Below are positions 48,982 through 58,328 of a stretch of DNA of 64,000 bases, one piece after another (the stretch's first letter is position 1; each line of letters opens with the position of its first letter). The notes under the pieces were generated by a model, which saw only the letters and a program-made list of their open reading frames with translations, did no database searches and had not been told where the DNA came from. The stretch comes from Synechococcus sp. WH 5701 (GTDB lineage: Bacteria > Cyanobacteriota > Cyanobacteriia > PCC-6307 > Cyanobiaceae), in contig NZ_CH724160.1 in the NCBI RefSeq assembly GCF_000153045.1, forward strand, positions 559,142 to 623,141. Direction: 5' to 3'. The translations under genes were made by a program, and so were the position numbers.

Positions 48982-51435
48982 ATGGCAGCCAGCACCGTCC
49001 CCCCCACCGACCTCGGCGCGTCGCCATCCCTGGATGGCCACGCCCTGGCCGAGGCGATGCGCCGTCATCTGTTCTTCACCCAGGCCAAGTCACCGTCGCT
49101 GGCCACCAGTCACGACTACTACCGCGCCCTGGCGATGGCCGTGCGCGATCAGCTGCTGCAGAGCTGGGTGGACACGGCCGAGGCCTACACCCAGAGCGGG
49201 GTGCGCACGGTGTCCTACCTCTCTGCCGAGTATCTGCTTGGTCCTCACCTGGAGAACAACCTGGTCAATCTGGGCCTGCGCGAGGCGGCCCAGGAAGCCT
49301 GTGATGAGCTGGGCCTCGATCTGATGCATCTGATCGCCCAGGAGCCGGAACCGGGCCTGGGTAACGGCGGTCTGGGACGCCTGGCGGCCTGTTTCCAGGA
49401 ATCGATGGCCAGCCTTGAGCTGCCGGCGATCGGCTACGGCATCCGCTACGAATTTGGCATCTTCCGCCAGCAGATCAAGGCCGGCAGCCAGGTGGAGAGC
49501 ACCGATCCCTGGTTGGCCCAGGGCAACCCCTGGGAAGTCATCCGCGCCGAATGGACCTATCCAGTCACGATCGGGGGCCACACCGTGATGGGCGTGGCCT
49601 ACGACACCCCGATCCTGGGCTACGGCGTTCACACCGCCAACACCCTGCGGCTGTGGTCGGCCCAGGCGCCGGAATCCTTTGACTTCGCCTCCTTCAATGC
49701 CGGTGACTACACCCGGGCGGTGCTGCAGAAGATCAATTCGGAGACCCTCTCGAAGGTGCTCTATCCGAACGATGAGACCGACCAGGGCAAGCAGCTGCGC
49801 CTGAGTCAGCAGATCTTCTTTGTGAGCTGCTCCCTGCAGGACATGTTCCGCATCCTCAAGGGGCAGGGGTTGCCGGTCACGGAGTTCCACACCAAGTTCG
49901 CCGTTCAGCTCAACGACACCCACCCGGCCATTGCCGTGGCTGAACTGATGCGGCTGCTGATCGATGAGCACGGCGTGGACTGGGACACCGCCTGGTCGAT
50001 CACCACGTCCTGCGTCAGCTACACCAACCACACCCTGCTGCCGGAGGCCCTGGAGACCTGGGGTGTCGACCTGTTCGAGCAGTTGCTGCCGCGCCAGCTG
50101 GAGATCATTTACGAGATCAACACCCGCTTCCTGCGCATGGTGCGCATCCGCCATCCAGGTCAGCCGGCTCTGCTGGAGCGGATGTCGCTGATTCAGGAGG
50201 GTCCGCACCGCAAGGTGCGCATGGCCAACCTGGCGGTGGTGGGCAGCCATCGGGTCAACGGTGTGGCTGAGCTGCACAGCAAGCTGGTGCGCAAGGACCT
50301 CTTCGCTCCCTTCGTGGAGCTGTGGCCGGACAAGTTCACCAACGTGACCAACGGCGTCACCCCCCGGCGCTGGATCGCCGTGGCCAACCCGTCGCTCTCG
50401 GACCTGCTCGATGACACCATCGGCAGCAACTGGCGCCGCGACCTCGGCGAGCTCTCCCGCCTCGAGTCTTATGCCGATGACGGAGGCTTCCTGGAGCGCT
50501 GGCGTGGTGTTCGGGATCACAACAAACAGCGCCTCGCCAACCTGATCCACCAGCAGCTGGGCGTGCTCGTGGATCCCGCCTCCCTGTTCGATGTGCAGGT
50601 GAAGCGGATTCACGAATACAAGCGCCAGCATCTGGCGGCTCTGCAGATCGTCGAGCGTTATCTGCGTATCCGCAACGGCGAGGACCTGCCGCCGCGCACC
50701 TTCATCTTCGGCGGCAAGGCGGCGCCGGGCTACGCCATGGCCAAGCTGATCATCCGCCTGATCGGCGGCATCGCCGAGATCGTGAACATGGATCCGGCCA
50801 TGGACGGGCGCCTGCGGGTGGTGTTCCTGCCCAACTTCAGCGTCAGCCTGGGGCAGAAGGTCTACCCGGCGGTGGATCTCTCCGAGCAGATCTCCACCGC
50901 CGGCCTGGAGGCCTCCGGCACCGGCAACATGAAGATGGCGCTGAATGGGGCCGTCACGATCGGCACCCTCGATGGCGCCAACATCGAGATCAGGGATCTC
51001 GTCGGCCACGAGAACTTCTTCCTGTTCGGCCACACCGCCGAGCAGCTGGAGGTGATCAACAGGAGCGGGTACCACCCGATGCCCTGGCTGGAGAACGACC
51101 CGATCGCGCGGGAGGCCATCGACCTGATCGGCTCGGGTCATTTCAGCGAGGGAGATCGCGACCTGTTCCACCCCCTGCTGGCCAACCTCTGCGGCAGCGA
51201 TCCCTTCCGGGTCATGGCCGACATCGGCGACTACCGCAAGGCCCACAACGCCGTGGATGCCGCCTGGGTGGATTCCGTCGGCTGGAGCCGGATGTCGTTG
51301 CTCAATTCCGCCCGTTGCGGTTTCTTCAGCAGCGACCGCTCGATCCGCGACTATGCAGAGCGGATCTGGAACGTGGAGTCGATGCCCATCAATGCCTGCA
51401 CGGTGCTGCCCTCGGCCCAGCCGGGTTCCCGCTGA
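48982..51435 (+). CDS. glgP: Glycogen phosphorylase (first copy)
   Basis: PLP enzyme releasing glucose-1-phosphate from glycogen. 817 residues. N-terminal AVRDQLLQSWVDTAEAY, VSYLSAEYLLGPHLENNL, EPGLGNGGLGRLAACFQESM; central FAVQLNDTHPAIAVAELMRL; C-terminal FDVQVKRIHEYKRQHL, and the PLP lysine in EASGTGNMKMALNG. All landmark residues are present. It is placed between the transglutaminase and DUF2126 genes, breaking what is often one cluster. A second, clearly diverged copy lies at 61.5-64 kb on the other strand. Start ATG 48982 chosen. Confidence 0.96.
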   Translation: MAASTVPPTDLGASPSLDGHALAEAMRRHLFFTQAKSPSLATSHDYYRALAMAVRDQLLQSWVDTAEAYTQSGVRTVSYLSAEYLLGPHLENNLVNLGLREAAQEACDELGLDLMHLIAQEPEPGLGNGGLGRLAACFQESMASLELPAIGYGIRYEFGIFRQQIKAGSQVESTDPWLAQGNPWEVIRAEWTYPVTIGGHTVMGVAYDTPILGYGVHTANTLRLWSAQAPESFDFASFNAGDYTRAVLQKINSETLSKVLYPNDETDQGKQLRLSQQIFFVSCSLQDMFRILKGQGLPVTEFHTKFAVQLNDTHPAIAVAELMRLLIDEHGVDWDTAWSITTSCVSYTNHTLLPEALETWGVDLFEQLLPRQLEIIYEINTRFLRMVRIRHPGQPALLERMSLIQEGPHRKVRMANLAVVGSHRVNGVAELHSKLVRKDLFAPFVELWPDKFTNVTNGVTPRRWIAVANPSLSDLLDDTIGSNWRRDLGELSRLESYADDGGFLERWRGVRDHNKQRLANLIHQQLGVLVDPASLFDVQVKRIHEYKRQHLAALQIVERYLRIRNGEDLPPRTFIFGGKAAPGYAMAKLIIRLIGGIAEIVNMDPAMDGRLRVVFLPNFSVSLGQKVYPAVDLSEQISTAGLEASGTGNMKMALNGAVTIGTLDGANIEIRDLVGHENFFLFGHTAEQLEVINRSGYHPMPWLENDPIAREAIDLIGSGHFSEGDRDLFHPLLANLCGSDPFRVMADIGDYRKAHNAVDAAWVDSVGWSRMSLLNSARCGFFSSDRSIRDYAERIWNVESMPINACTVLPSAQPGSR

Positions 51436-51439
51436 GCCG

Positions 51440-53578
51440 ATGGTGGTCACTGAGTCGATCCGGCACGCCTCCGCTGATGCCGGCTGGATGGCCGTCACCG
51501 CCGCGGAGGCGGAGCGGCGCCTGAGCGCCAAAGGCATCCAGCTCACCCTCGGTGGTGAGCCCACGGTGGTGCCGGTCGAGCCCGAGGGGGCCGAATGGTC
51601 GGTGGCTGCCGATGGCCCCACCAAGCTGCGCTATGCGCGGCGGCTGGCCGCTGAACTGCAGCGGCGGGTCTGGCCCGGCAGCACCCTGATGTATTGCCCG
51701 GGCAAGCGCTACGACGGCGAGGTCAACCCCCGCTGGGCGCTGCGGCTGATCACGGGCCTCGATGGCACTCCCCTGGTGCCCTGGCCTCAGCAGGCGCCGG
51801 CCTCATCCCCGGCCGATCAGGCCGCTCCCCTCCCCCTGCCGGCCAAGCGGGCCGAGGACTTCCTGCATGGGATCGGCAAGGCCCTGGGCCATGAGGTGCA
51901 CCCCCTGCGGCTGAAGGATCCCCTTGACCCCAGCTCCAAGATCTGGGCTGTCCCCCTGTCCCACAGCACCCCGACAGAGGAGGAACCTGATCTCCCCGAA
52001 GGCTGGCAGGCCGCCCGCTGGCCCCTGGCCAAGCCCTTGCGCGAGCTGCTTCCCGCCAGCGGCCCGGCGGGGCTGCGCCTGCCGCTGCAGCATTTCCCCG
52101 AGGGGGTGCTGCGCCAGGTGCTCACCCTGGAGGTGAGCCGCAATGGCTGGAACCTCTTCCTGCCGCCGCTGCCCCGCCAGCCCCTTGAGCAGCTGCTGCA
52201 TCTGATCGCCGAGGCCAGTGCCGGCTGGAGTCAGCCTGAACTCAGCGGCGTGCTCCCCTCGGATCTCGATGGTTGCTGGAACGTGCTGGGCCTGACGGCC
52301 GATCCCGGCGTGCTGGAGGTGAATCTGCCGGTCTGTCACGGCTGGGCGGACTACAACTTCTGGATCCGCACCCTGAGCGAGGCCTCGGAAGCGGTGGGTC
52401 TGCGCAGCTGGAAGCAGCTGGGGGAGCGCCAGGAAGGCACCGGCGGTGGCAACCATCTGCTCTGGGGAGGCCCCAGCCTCGAGACCAATCCCTTCTTCTC
52501 AAGGCCGGCCTGGCTGGTGGCGATCCTGCGCTTCTGGCAGCGGCACCCCAGCCTCTCCTACCTGTTCGGCAACAGCTCCGTCGGACCGGCCTCCCAGGCC
52601 CCCCGCCTCGATGAAGGCAGTGCCAGTTCCCTTGATCTGCTGCTGGCCCACCGGGCGATCGAATCCCTGCCTGAGGGGGATCAGCGCATCCTGATCAGCG
52701 AGACCCTGCGCCACCTCCATGCCGACCGCAGTGGCAACACCCACCGCAGCGAGATCAGCTTCGACAAGTTCTGGAATCCCGCCTGGGCGGCCGGCTGCCA
52801 GGGCCTGATCGAGTTCCGGGCCATCGAAACCCTGCCCGATCCCGACTGGACCGCAGCCATCGCCCTGCTCTGGAGCGCCCTGGCCGCCCACCTGCTCGAT
52901 CCGGCCCACCGCCCCAGCCGGCTCGAGCCCTTCGGCGAGCGTCTTCATGACGCGATGCAGCTGCCGCAGGCCATCTGGTCCGACCTCCAGGCGGTGCTGG
53001 ATCTGCTGGCCCGAGATGGTCTGGTGCTGGAGCCTGAACCCTTCCGCGCGATCTGGGAGTGGCGTTTCCCCCTGCTGCTGAACTGGGAGCAGGAGGGCGC
53101 CCGCCTGGAGATCCGCCGGGCTCTCGAGCCCTGGCCCCTGCTCTGCGACACCCCGGTGCAGGGGGGCAATACCAGCCGCTTTGTCGACAGTTCCCTGCAG
53201 CGTCTGGAGCTGAAGGCCAACACGGCGTTCCTGCAGTCGTGTTCGCTGCGCTTGAACGGCCGGGAGCTGCCCCTGGGCGACGGCTGGCTCGGCCTGCGCT
53301 ACCGCCACAGCCGCCTCTATCCCTCACTCCACCCCTGCGTCGATCCCCACCTGCCGCTGAGGCTGGAGATCAGCGGTCTGGCCTCGGCCCCGGCCCGTTT
53401 CGAGCTTGGGGCCGAGGGCTCGGAGCGGATCACCTTCGAGCCTATCGCCGTTCCCCAGGCTGGCGACAGTGCAGCGGAGGGCGATGGGCCTGAGCCCAAC
53501 CATGACTGGAGCCCCCAGGCCCCCCCATGGCCCGCACCTTCGGCGGGTCTGCGCACCCTTGATCTGAGGCTGGGATGA
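51440..53578 (+). CDS. DUF2126 putative amidoligase
   Basis: 712 residues, matching the COG4196/DUF2126 group proposed to be carboxylate-amine ligases. GIQLTLGGEPTVVPVEPEGA, LAAELQRRVWPGSTLMYCPG, RYDGEVNPRWALRL, VLEVNLPVCHGWADYNFWIR, GGNHLLWGGPSLETNPFF, LRHLHADRSGNTHRSEISFD and FWNPAWAAGCQGLIEFRAIE are ligase-like blocks with conserved Glu, Asn, His and Arg. Many homologues carry an N-terminal transglutaminase domain; this one does not, and a separate transglutaminase is encoded 2.6 kb upstream. Start ATG 51440 follows the glgP stop by four bases. galE overlaps its end by four bases. It probably works with the ATP-grasp and alpha-E proteins. Confidence 0.9.
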   Translation: MVVTESIRHASADAGWMAVTAAEAERRLSAKGIQLTLGGEPTVVPVEPEGAEWSVAADGPTKLRYARRLAAELQRRVWPGSTLMYCPGKRYDGEVNPRWALRLITGLDGTPLVPWPQQAPASSPADQAAPLPLPAKRAEDFLHGIGKALGHEVHPLRLKDPLDPSSKIWAVPLSHSTPTEEEPDLPEGWQAARWPLAKPLRELLPASGPAGLRLPLQHFPEGVLRQVLTLEVSRNGWNLFLPPLPRQPLEQLLHLIAEASAGWSQPELSGVLPSDLDGCWNVLGLTADPGVLEVNLPVCHGWADYNFWIRTLSEASEAVGLRSWKQLGERQEGTGGGNHLLWGGPSLETNPFFSRPAWLVAILRFWQRHPSLSYLFGNSSVGPASQAPRLDEGSASSLDLLLAHRAIESLPEGDQRILISETLRHLHADRSGNTHRSEISFDKFWNPAWAAGCQGLIEFRAIETLPDPDWTAAIALLWSALAAHLLDPAHRPSRLEPFGERLHDAMQLPQAIWSDLQAVLDLLARDGLVLEPEPFRAIWEWRFPLLLNWEQEGARLEIRRALEPWPLLCDTPVQGGNTSRFVDSSLQRLELKANTAFLQSCSLRLNGRELPLGDGWLGLRYRHSRLYPSLHPCVDPHLPLRLEISGLASAPARFELGAEGSERITFEPIAVPQAGDSAAEGDGPEPNHDWSPQAPPWPAPSAGLRTLDLRLG

Positions 53579-54615
53579 GCCAACTGCTGATCACCGGCGG
53601 TGCTGGCTTCATCGGAAGCCACACCTGCCTGGTGCTGCTGGAAGCGGGCCACCACCTGGTGGTGCTCGATGACTTCTCCAACAGTTCTCCCGAAGCCCTG
53701 CGGCGCGTCCAGGAGCTGGCCGGCCCGGTTGCGGCCCCACGGCTGCAGCTGATCGAAGGCGATCTGCGCAGCTCAGGGGATCTGGAGCGGGCTTTTGCCG
53801 TGGCGCCGATCGAGGCCGTGGTCCACTTCGCCGGCCTCAAGGCCGTGGCTGAATCGGTGGCCGATCCCCTGCGTTACTGGGATGTGAACCTGAGTGGCAG
53901 CCGCGCCCTGCTGGCGGCCATGGTTCAGGCCGGCTGCCGCACGATCGTCTTCAGCAGCAGTGCCACCCTCTACGGCTCCCCGGAGTCGGTGCCGATTGCC
54001 GAATCCGCCAGGGTCGCACCGGTGAACCCCTATGGCTACTCCAAGGCTGCGGTGGAGCAGATGCTTGCTGATGTGTACGCCAGCGAGCCGGGCTGGCGGG
54101 TGGCGCGGCTGCGCTACTTCAACCCGGTCGGTGCCCACCCCAGCGGACGCATTGGCGAGGATCCAGGCGGCATCCCGAACAATCTGTTCCCCTTCCTCAG
54201 CCAGGTGGCGGTGGGCCGCCGGCCACGGTTGCAAGTGTTCGGCTCCGACTGGCCCACCGCCGATGGCACCGGCGTCCGCGATTACATCCACGTGATGGAT
54301 CTGGCGGACGGCCACCGGGCAGCCCTCGAGGTGCTGATGGCTGAGCCCCCCCAGCTGCTCACCCTCAACCTGGGCAGCGGCCGGGGCCATTCGGTGCTGG
54401 AGCTGCTGGCGGCCTTCGAGCGGGCCTGCGGCTCCCCCGTTCCCTATGACCTGGTGCCAAGGCGCCCCGGGGATGTGGCGGCCACGGTGGCGGATCCGTC
54501 GCTGGCGCAGCGGCGCCTGGCCTGGCGCACCCAGCGCGACCTCGACGCCATCTGCCGCGATGGCTGGGCCTGGCAGAGTGCCAATCCCAAGGGCTATGGG
54601 CCGCGTGGGGACTGA
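53575..54615 (+). CDS. galE: UDP-glucose 4-epimerase
   Basis: Short-chain dehydrogenase-like enzyme interconverting UDP-glucose and UDP-galactose for surface glycans. NAD-binding LLITGGAGFIGSHTCLVLLE, catalytic S-x-YxxxK as SSSATLYGS with NPYGYSKAAVEQML, then LRYFNPVGAHPSG, IPNNLFPFLSQVAVG and DGTGVRDYIHVMDLADGH, all typical of GalE. 346 residues. The ATG overlaps the DUF2126 stop, and selD begins inside its 3' end, so a transcription unit from glgP through selD is plausible. Confidence 0.95.
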   Translation: MSQLLITGGAGFIGSHTCLVLLEAGHHLVVLDDFSNSSPEALRRVQELAGPVAAPRLQLIEGDLRSSGDLERAFAVAPIEAVVHFAGLKAVAESVADPLRYWDVNLSGSRALLAAMVQAGCRTIVFSSSATLYGSPESVPIAESARVAPVNPYGYSKAAVEQMLADVYASEPGWRVARLRYFNPVGAHPSGRIGEDPGGIPNNLFPFLSQVAVGRRPRLQVFGSDWPTADGTGVRDYIHVMDLADGHRAALEVLMAEPPQLLTLNLGSGRGHSVLELLAAFERACGSPVPYDLVPRRPGDVAATVADPSLAQRRLAWRTQRDLDAICRDGWAWQSANPKGYGPRGD

Positions 54616-56731
54616 GGACCCACTCCAGCAGCACCTGATCCTGGCCGGGGGCGGCCACAGCCATGCCCTGCTGCTGCGCCGCTGGGCGATGGAGGGTCAT
54701 CCCAGCGGGGTGCTGATCACCCTGGTCAGCCGCGCCAGCACCGCCCTCTACAGCGGCATGGTGCCGGGCCTGATCGCCGGGCTGTATGGCCGCCGTGAGA
54801 CCGCCATCGATCTGCGCCGCCTCTGCGACCGCGCTGGGGTGCGTTTCGTGCGGGCCGAGATCACCGGCTTGGATCCGGCCAAGCGTGAGCTGCGGCTGGC
54901 CGGCCGTCCCCCCTTGCGCTGGGACCGGCTCAGCCTGGATGTGGGGGCCGTTACCCCGGGCTCCGGCGGGCTGGCGATCAAGCCGCTGGAGCCGTTCCTG
55001 GCCTGGTCAGAGTCGCTGGCGCCAGGCGGTGCTCCCTGCCGGGTGCTGGGCGGTGGGGCGGCCGGGGTGGAGGTGGCCCTGGCTCTGAAGGCCCGGGGCC
55101 TGCGGGTGGAGCTGGTGCGACGCGGGGACAGCCTTGCCCTGGGCTCGCCTGGGGCCAACCGGGCCGGCGAGCGGATGCTGGCGGCGGCGGGCGTGGCCCT
55201 GAGGAATCCAGATCCCGAAGCCGACGTCGGCGTGCCGGCCGATGGTCCGGGTCCCCTGGTGCGTTGCACGGGCAGCCGGGCTCCGCACTGGCTGGCGGCC
55301 AGCGGACTGCCCAGTGACCCGGCCACGGGCCGGGTGTTCACGGAGGCCAGCCTTGAGGTGGAGGGGCATCCCGGCGTGTTCGCCTGCGGCGACTGCGGTT
55401 TGGTGCGCTCGGCACCTCGCCCACCCAGCGGGGTGTGGGCGGTGCGGGTGGCCCCTGTACTGGCGGCCAACCTGCGCCGCTCCCTGCACGGTGAACCCCT
55501 GCGCCCCTGGCATCCCCCCCGCCATGCCCTGCAGCTGCTGGGCGATGGCGGTGCCGTCGATGGCCAGCCCCGTGCCCTGGCCCAGTGGGGATCGTTCTGC
55601 CTGGGGCCCTCCCGCTGGCTGTGGTGGTGCAAGGCCTGGATCGACCGCCGCTTCATCAGCCGCTTCCAGGCCCTGGCTCCCATGGTCGAAGAGAGCCCCT
55701 GTCGGGGCTGCGCCGCCAAGCTGGGTGCCGCTCCACTGCGAGGGGCCCTGGAGCGGCTGGGTGTGGCCGCGGCCGGGGTGTGGTCGGCGGATCAGGGTTC
55801 GCCCGGGGGTGACGACGCCGCCGTGATCGCCGGTTCCCTGGATCAAGGACTGCTGCTGCAGAGCCTCGATGGCTTCCCCGCCCTGGTGGGCGACGACTGG
55901 CTGAACGGGCGGCTCACCGCCCTGCATGCCTGCTCCGACCTCTGGGCCTGTGGGGCCCGGGTGGAGAGTGTCCTGGCCCTGGTGACCCTGCCGCGGGGAA
56001 CGGCGGCGCTGCAGGAGGAGTGGTTGCTGCAGACCCTGGCCGGGGTGCTCTCCGTGCTCGATCCCCTCGGCGCCCGGCTGGTGGGGGGGCACACCCTGGA
56101 GCAGCGCACCACCTCGGAGGGACTCAGCCTCGCCCTGAGCGTGACCGGCCGCTCTGAGCCTGGCCGCTTCTGGGCCAAGGGCGATCTGGCTGCCGGTGAT
56201 CGGTTGCTGCTCAGCCGCCCGATCGGCAGTGGCGTGCTTTTTGCGGGAGCGATGGCCGGTGCGGCGGAGCCGGAATGGATCGATGGGGCCCTGGAGGTGA
56301 TGGCTCAGAGCCAGCAGCCGCTGGTGGAGCTGCTGGCCGCCCATGGCTGCCGCGCCTGCACCGATGTGACGGGGTTCGGGCTGCTGGGGCACCTCGGCGA
56401 GATGCTGGAGGCCGCGGCGGAACCCCTGCGGGTGGTGCTGGAGCCGCAGGCCCTGCCCGCCTTCTCCGGGGCGCTGGAGCTGCTGGAGCGGGGCTTCGCC
56501 AGCAGCCTGGCGCCCGCCAACCGCAGCGCCTGGGTGGAGCTGGAGACCGGCAGGGTTCAGGCCGCGGCGCTCAAGGCCCCCTTGCGGGAGCTGCTGATCG
56601 ACCCACAGACCTGTGGTCCGCTGCTGGCGTCAATGCCGGCGGCGGCGGCTCAGGCGGCACTGGCCGCTGTGCGAACAGCCGGATTCCCCCGGGCCGAGCT
56701 GATCGGGACGGTGGTGGCCGCCCCGGCCTGA
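54596..56731 (+). CDS. selD: FAD/NAD-binding oxidoreductase fused to selenophosphate synthase SelD
   Basis: Two-domain fusion, 711 residues. Residues about 10-350 form a pyridine nucleotide-disulfide oxidoreductase-like domain: LILAGGGHSHALLLRRWAM, LYSGMVPGLIAGLYGRRE, VLGGGAAGVEVALALKARGL, VFACGDCGLV. Residues about 360-711 are SelD: C372 and K375 in CRGCAAKLG (catalytic Cys-x2-Lys), GDDAAVI, VGGHTLEQRTTSEGLSL, GVLFAG, CTDVTGFGLLGHLGEML, DPQTCGPLLASM. SelD makes selenophosphate from selenide and ATP. No Sec codon is needed since a Cys is present. The NDH-like domain may supply reduced selenium; this is inferred. Start ATG 54596 overlaps galE by 20 bases; GTG 54605 is an alternative. Confidence 0.92.
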   Translation: MGRVGTEDPLQQHLILAGGGHSHALLLRRWAMEGHPSGVLITLVSRASTALYSGMVPGLIAGLYGRRETAIDLRRLCDRAGVRFVRAEITGLDPAKRELRLAGRPPLRWDRLSLDVGAVTPGSGGLAIKPLEPFLAWSESLAPGGAPCRVLGGGAAGVEVALALKARGLRVELVRRGDSLALGSPGANRAGERMLAAAGVALRNPDPEADVGVPADGPGPLVRCTGSRAPHWLAASGLPSDPATGRVFTEASLEVEGHPGVFACGDCGLVRSAPRPPSGVWAVRVAPVLAANLRRSLHGEPLRPWHPPRHALQLLGDGGAVDGQPRALAQWGSFCLGPSRWLWWCKAWIDRRFISRFQALAPMVEESPCRGCAAKLGAAPLRGALERLGVAAAGVWSADQGSPGGDDAAVIAGSLDQGLLLQSLDGFPALVGDDWLNGRLTALHACSDLWACGARVESVLALVTLPRGTAALQEEWLLQTLAGVLSVLDPLGARLVGGHTLEQRTTSEGLSLALSVTGRSEPGRFWAKGDLAAGDRLLLSRPIGSGVLFAGAMAGAAEPEWIDGALEVMAQSQQPLVELLAAHGCRACTDVTGFGLLGHLGEMLEAAAEPLRVVLEPQALPAFSGALELLERGFASSLAPANRSAWVELETGRVQAAALKAPLRELLIDPQTCGPLLASMPAAAAQAALAAVRTAGFPRAELIGTVVAAPA

Positions 56732-56762
56732 TCAGCTCGGGGAGATCAGCGGACCGGAGCTC

Positions 56763-58247
56763 TCAGCGGACCGGAAGGCTCATGTCCGAGCGGCCGTAGC
56801 GGTCATCGAAGCGGACGATGTCGTCTTCGCCGAGGTAGGGGCCGCTCTGCACCTCGATCATCTCGACGGGAATCTTGCCGGGATTGCTGAGCCGATGTTT
56901 GGCACCCAGTGGGATGTAGGTGCTCTGGTTCTCCCCCACCAGCTCCTCGACGCTGTCTTTCTCCACCACGGCGGTGCCCTGAACCACCACCCAGTGCTCG
57001 GCACGGTGGTGGTGCATCTGCAGCGAGAGGCTGGCGCCGGGATTGACCACGATCTTCTTGACCTGCCAGCGGCTGCCTTCGACGATGCCGTCGTAGGAGC
57101 CCCAGGGGCGGTAGATGCGGCGGTGGGCCTTGCCCTCGGGACTGCCGCTGGAGGCGAGGCGGTTCACAATGGTCTTGACCTCCTGGGCGCGGTCCCGGTG
57201 GGCCACCAGCACGGCGTCATCGGTTTCGACCACCACCAGATCCTCCACCCCCAGCCCCACCACCAGCCGGTGCTCGCTGCGCAGGTAGCAGTTGCGTGAG
57301 CCCTCGCTGATCACCCGTCCGCGCAGGACGTTGCCGTCGCTGTCGCGGGCGCCCGTGTCCCAGAGGGCACTCCAGCTGCCCACATCGCTCCAGCCCGCCT
57401 CCAGGGGCAGCACGGCGCCCAGGCCCGTTCGTTCCATCACCGCCACGTCGATGGCGACATTGGGGCAGTTCGCAAAGGATTCCCGTTCCAGGCGCAGGAA
57501 GTCGAGGTCGGCGCTGTCGTGGTCGATGGCGGCGCGGCAGCAGCTCACCACCTCCGGCGCCAGCCGCTCCAGCTCGGCGAGGATGGCGCTGGCGCGGAAG
57601 AGGAACATGCCGCTGTTCCAGGTGAAGCGGCCACTGGACAGGAACTCCTCTGCCGTGGCGGCATCGGGCTTCTCCACGAAGCGGGCGATCGGGGTGGGGG
57701 TCGGGATCGGCGGCTCGCCCAGCCCAGGGGTGGCCTGGGGCAGGGGCTCCACCGCCTCGATGTAGCCGTAGCCGGTTTCCGGGGCGGTGGGCACGATGCC
57801 GAAGGTCACCAGCAGCCCGCCCTCGGCGGCGGCGCGGCCCGCTTCAACGGTGGCGCGGAAGCGTGCACCGTCCTGGATGACGTGATCGGCGGCGAGCACC
57901 AGCAGGAGGGGGTCATCCCCCCGGCTGGTGGCGTGCAGGGCCGCCACGGCGATCGCCGGTGCCGTGTTGCGACCGAGAGGTTCCAGCAGGATGGCGCCGG
58001 GCTCCACCCCGATCTGGCGCATCTGCTCGGCCACGATGAAGCGGTGGTCCTCATTGCAGATCAGCAGGGGAGCGCCCAGCTGGTTCAGCCCCTTGAGCCG
58101 CAACTGGGTCTGTTGCAGCAGGGTCTCCTCGCCGCTGCCGGCCAGGGGCCAGTACTGCTTGGGATAACTGGCACGCGACAGCGGCCAGAGGCGGGTGCCG
58201 GTGCCGCCGCAGAGGATCACGGGCACGAGGGAGGCCGCTGGGCTCAT
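56763..58247 (-). CDS. manC: Mannose-1-phosphate guanylyltransferase / mannose-6-phosphate isomerase
   Basis: Bifunctional type II PMI-GMP enzyme for GDP-mannose, the donor for polysaccharide and GDP-fucose. N-terminal pyrophosphorylase with VILCGGTGTRLWPLSRASYP, FVEKPDAATAEEFL, WNSGMFLFRASAIL and WSDVGSWSALWD; C-terminal cupin (isomerase) with GSRWQVKKIVVNPGASLSLQ, then MHHHRAEHWVVVQG and STYIPLGAKHRLSNPG. 494 residues, normal. Convergent with selD, only 31 bp away, where a 13-bp direct repeat duplicates the end of this gene. Confidence 0.95.
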   Translation of the reverse strand: MSPAASLVPVILCGGTGTRLWPLSRASYPKQYWPLAGSGEETLLQQTQLRLKGLNQLGAPLLICNEDHRFIVAEQMRQIGVEPGAILLEPLGRNTAPAIAVAALHATSRGDDPLLLVLAADHVIQDGARFRATVEAGRAAAEGGLLVTFGIVPTAPETGYGYIEAVEPLPQATPGLGEPPIPTPTPIARFVEKPDAATAEEFLSSGRFTWNSGMFLFRASAILAELERLAPEVVSCCRAAIDHDSADLDFLRLERESFANCPNVAIDVAVMERTGLGAVLPLEAGWSDVGSWSALWDTGARDSDGNVLRGRVISEGSRNCYLRSEHRLVVGLGVEDLVVVETDDAVLVAHRDRAQEVKTIVNRLASSGSPEGKAHRRIYRPWGSYDGIVEGSRWQVKKIVVNPGASLSLQMHHHRAEHWVVVQGTAVVEKDSVEELVGENQSTYIPLGAKHRLSNPGKIPVEMIEVQSGPYLGEDDIVRFDDRYGRSDMSLPVR

Positions 58248-58328
58248 CGTCGGATCTTCCCTTGATGGGTCAATTCTGGCCCGAATCCTATGGGGAACTC
58301 CCTGGAGCGCCAGCGGTCAGCCCCACCC

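Noticed and set aside
49090..51624. Very long minus-strand open frame antisense to glgP
   Set aside because: Typical mirror frame of a GC-rich gene: His/Gln/Gly-rich translation, no domain, and the + strand gene is certain.
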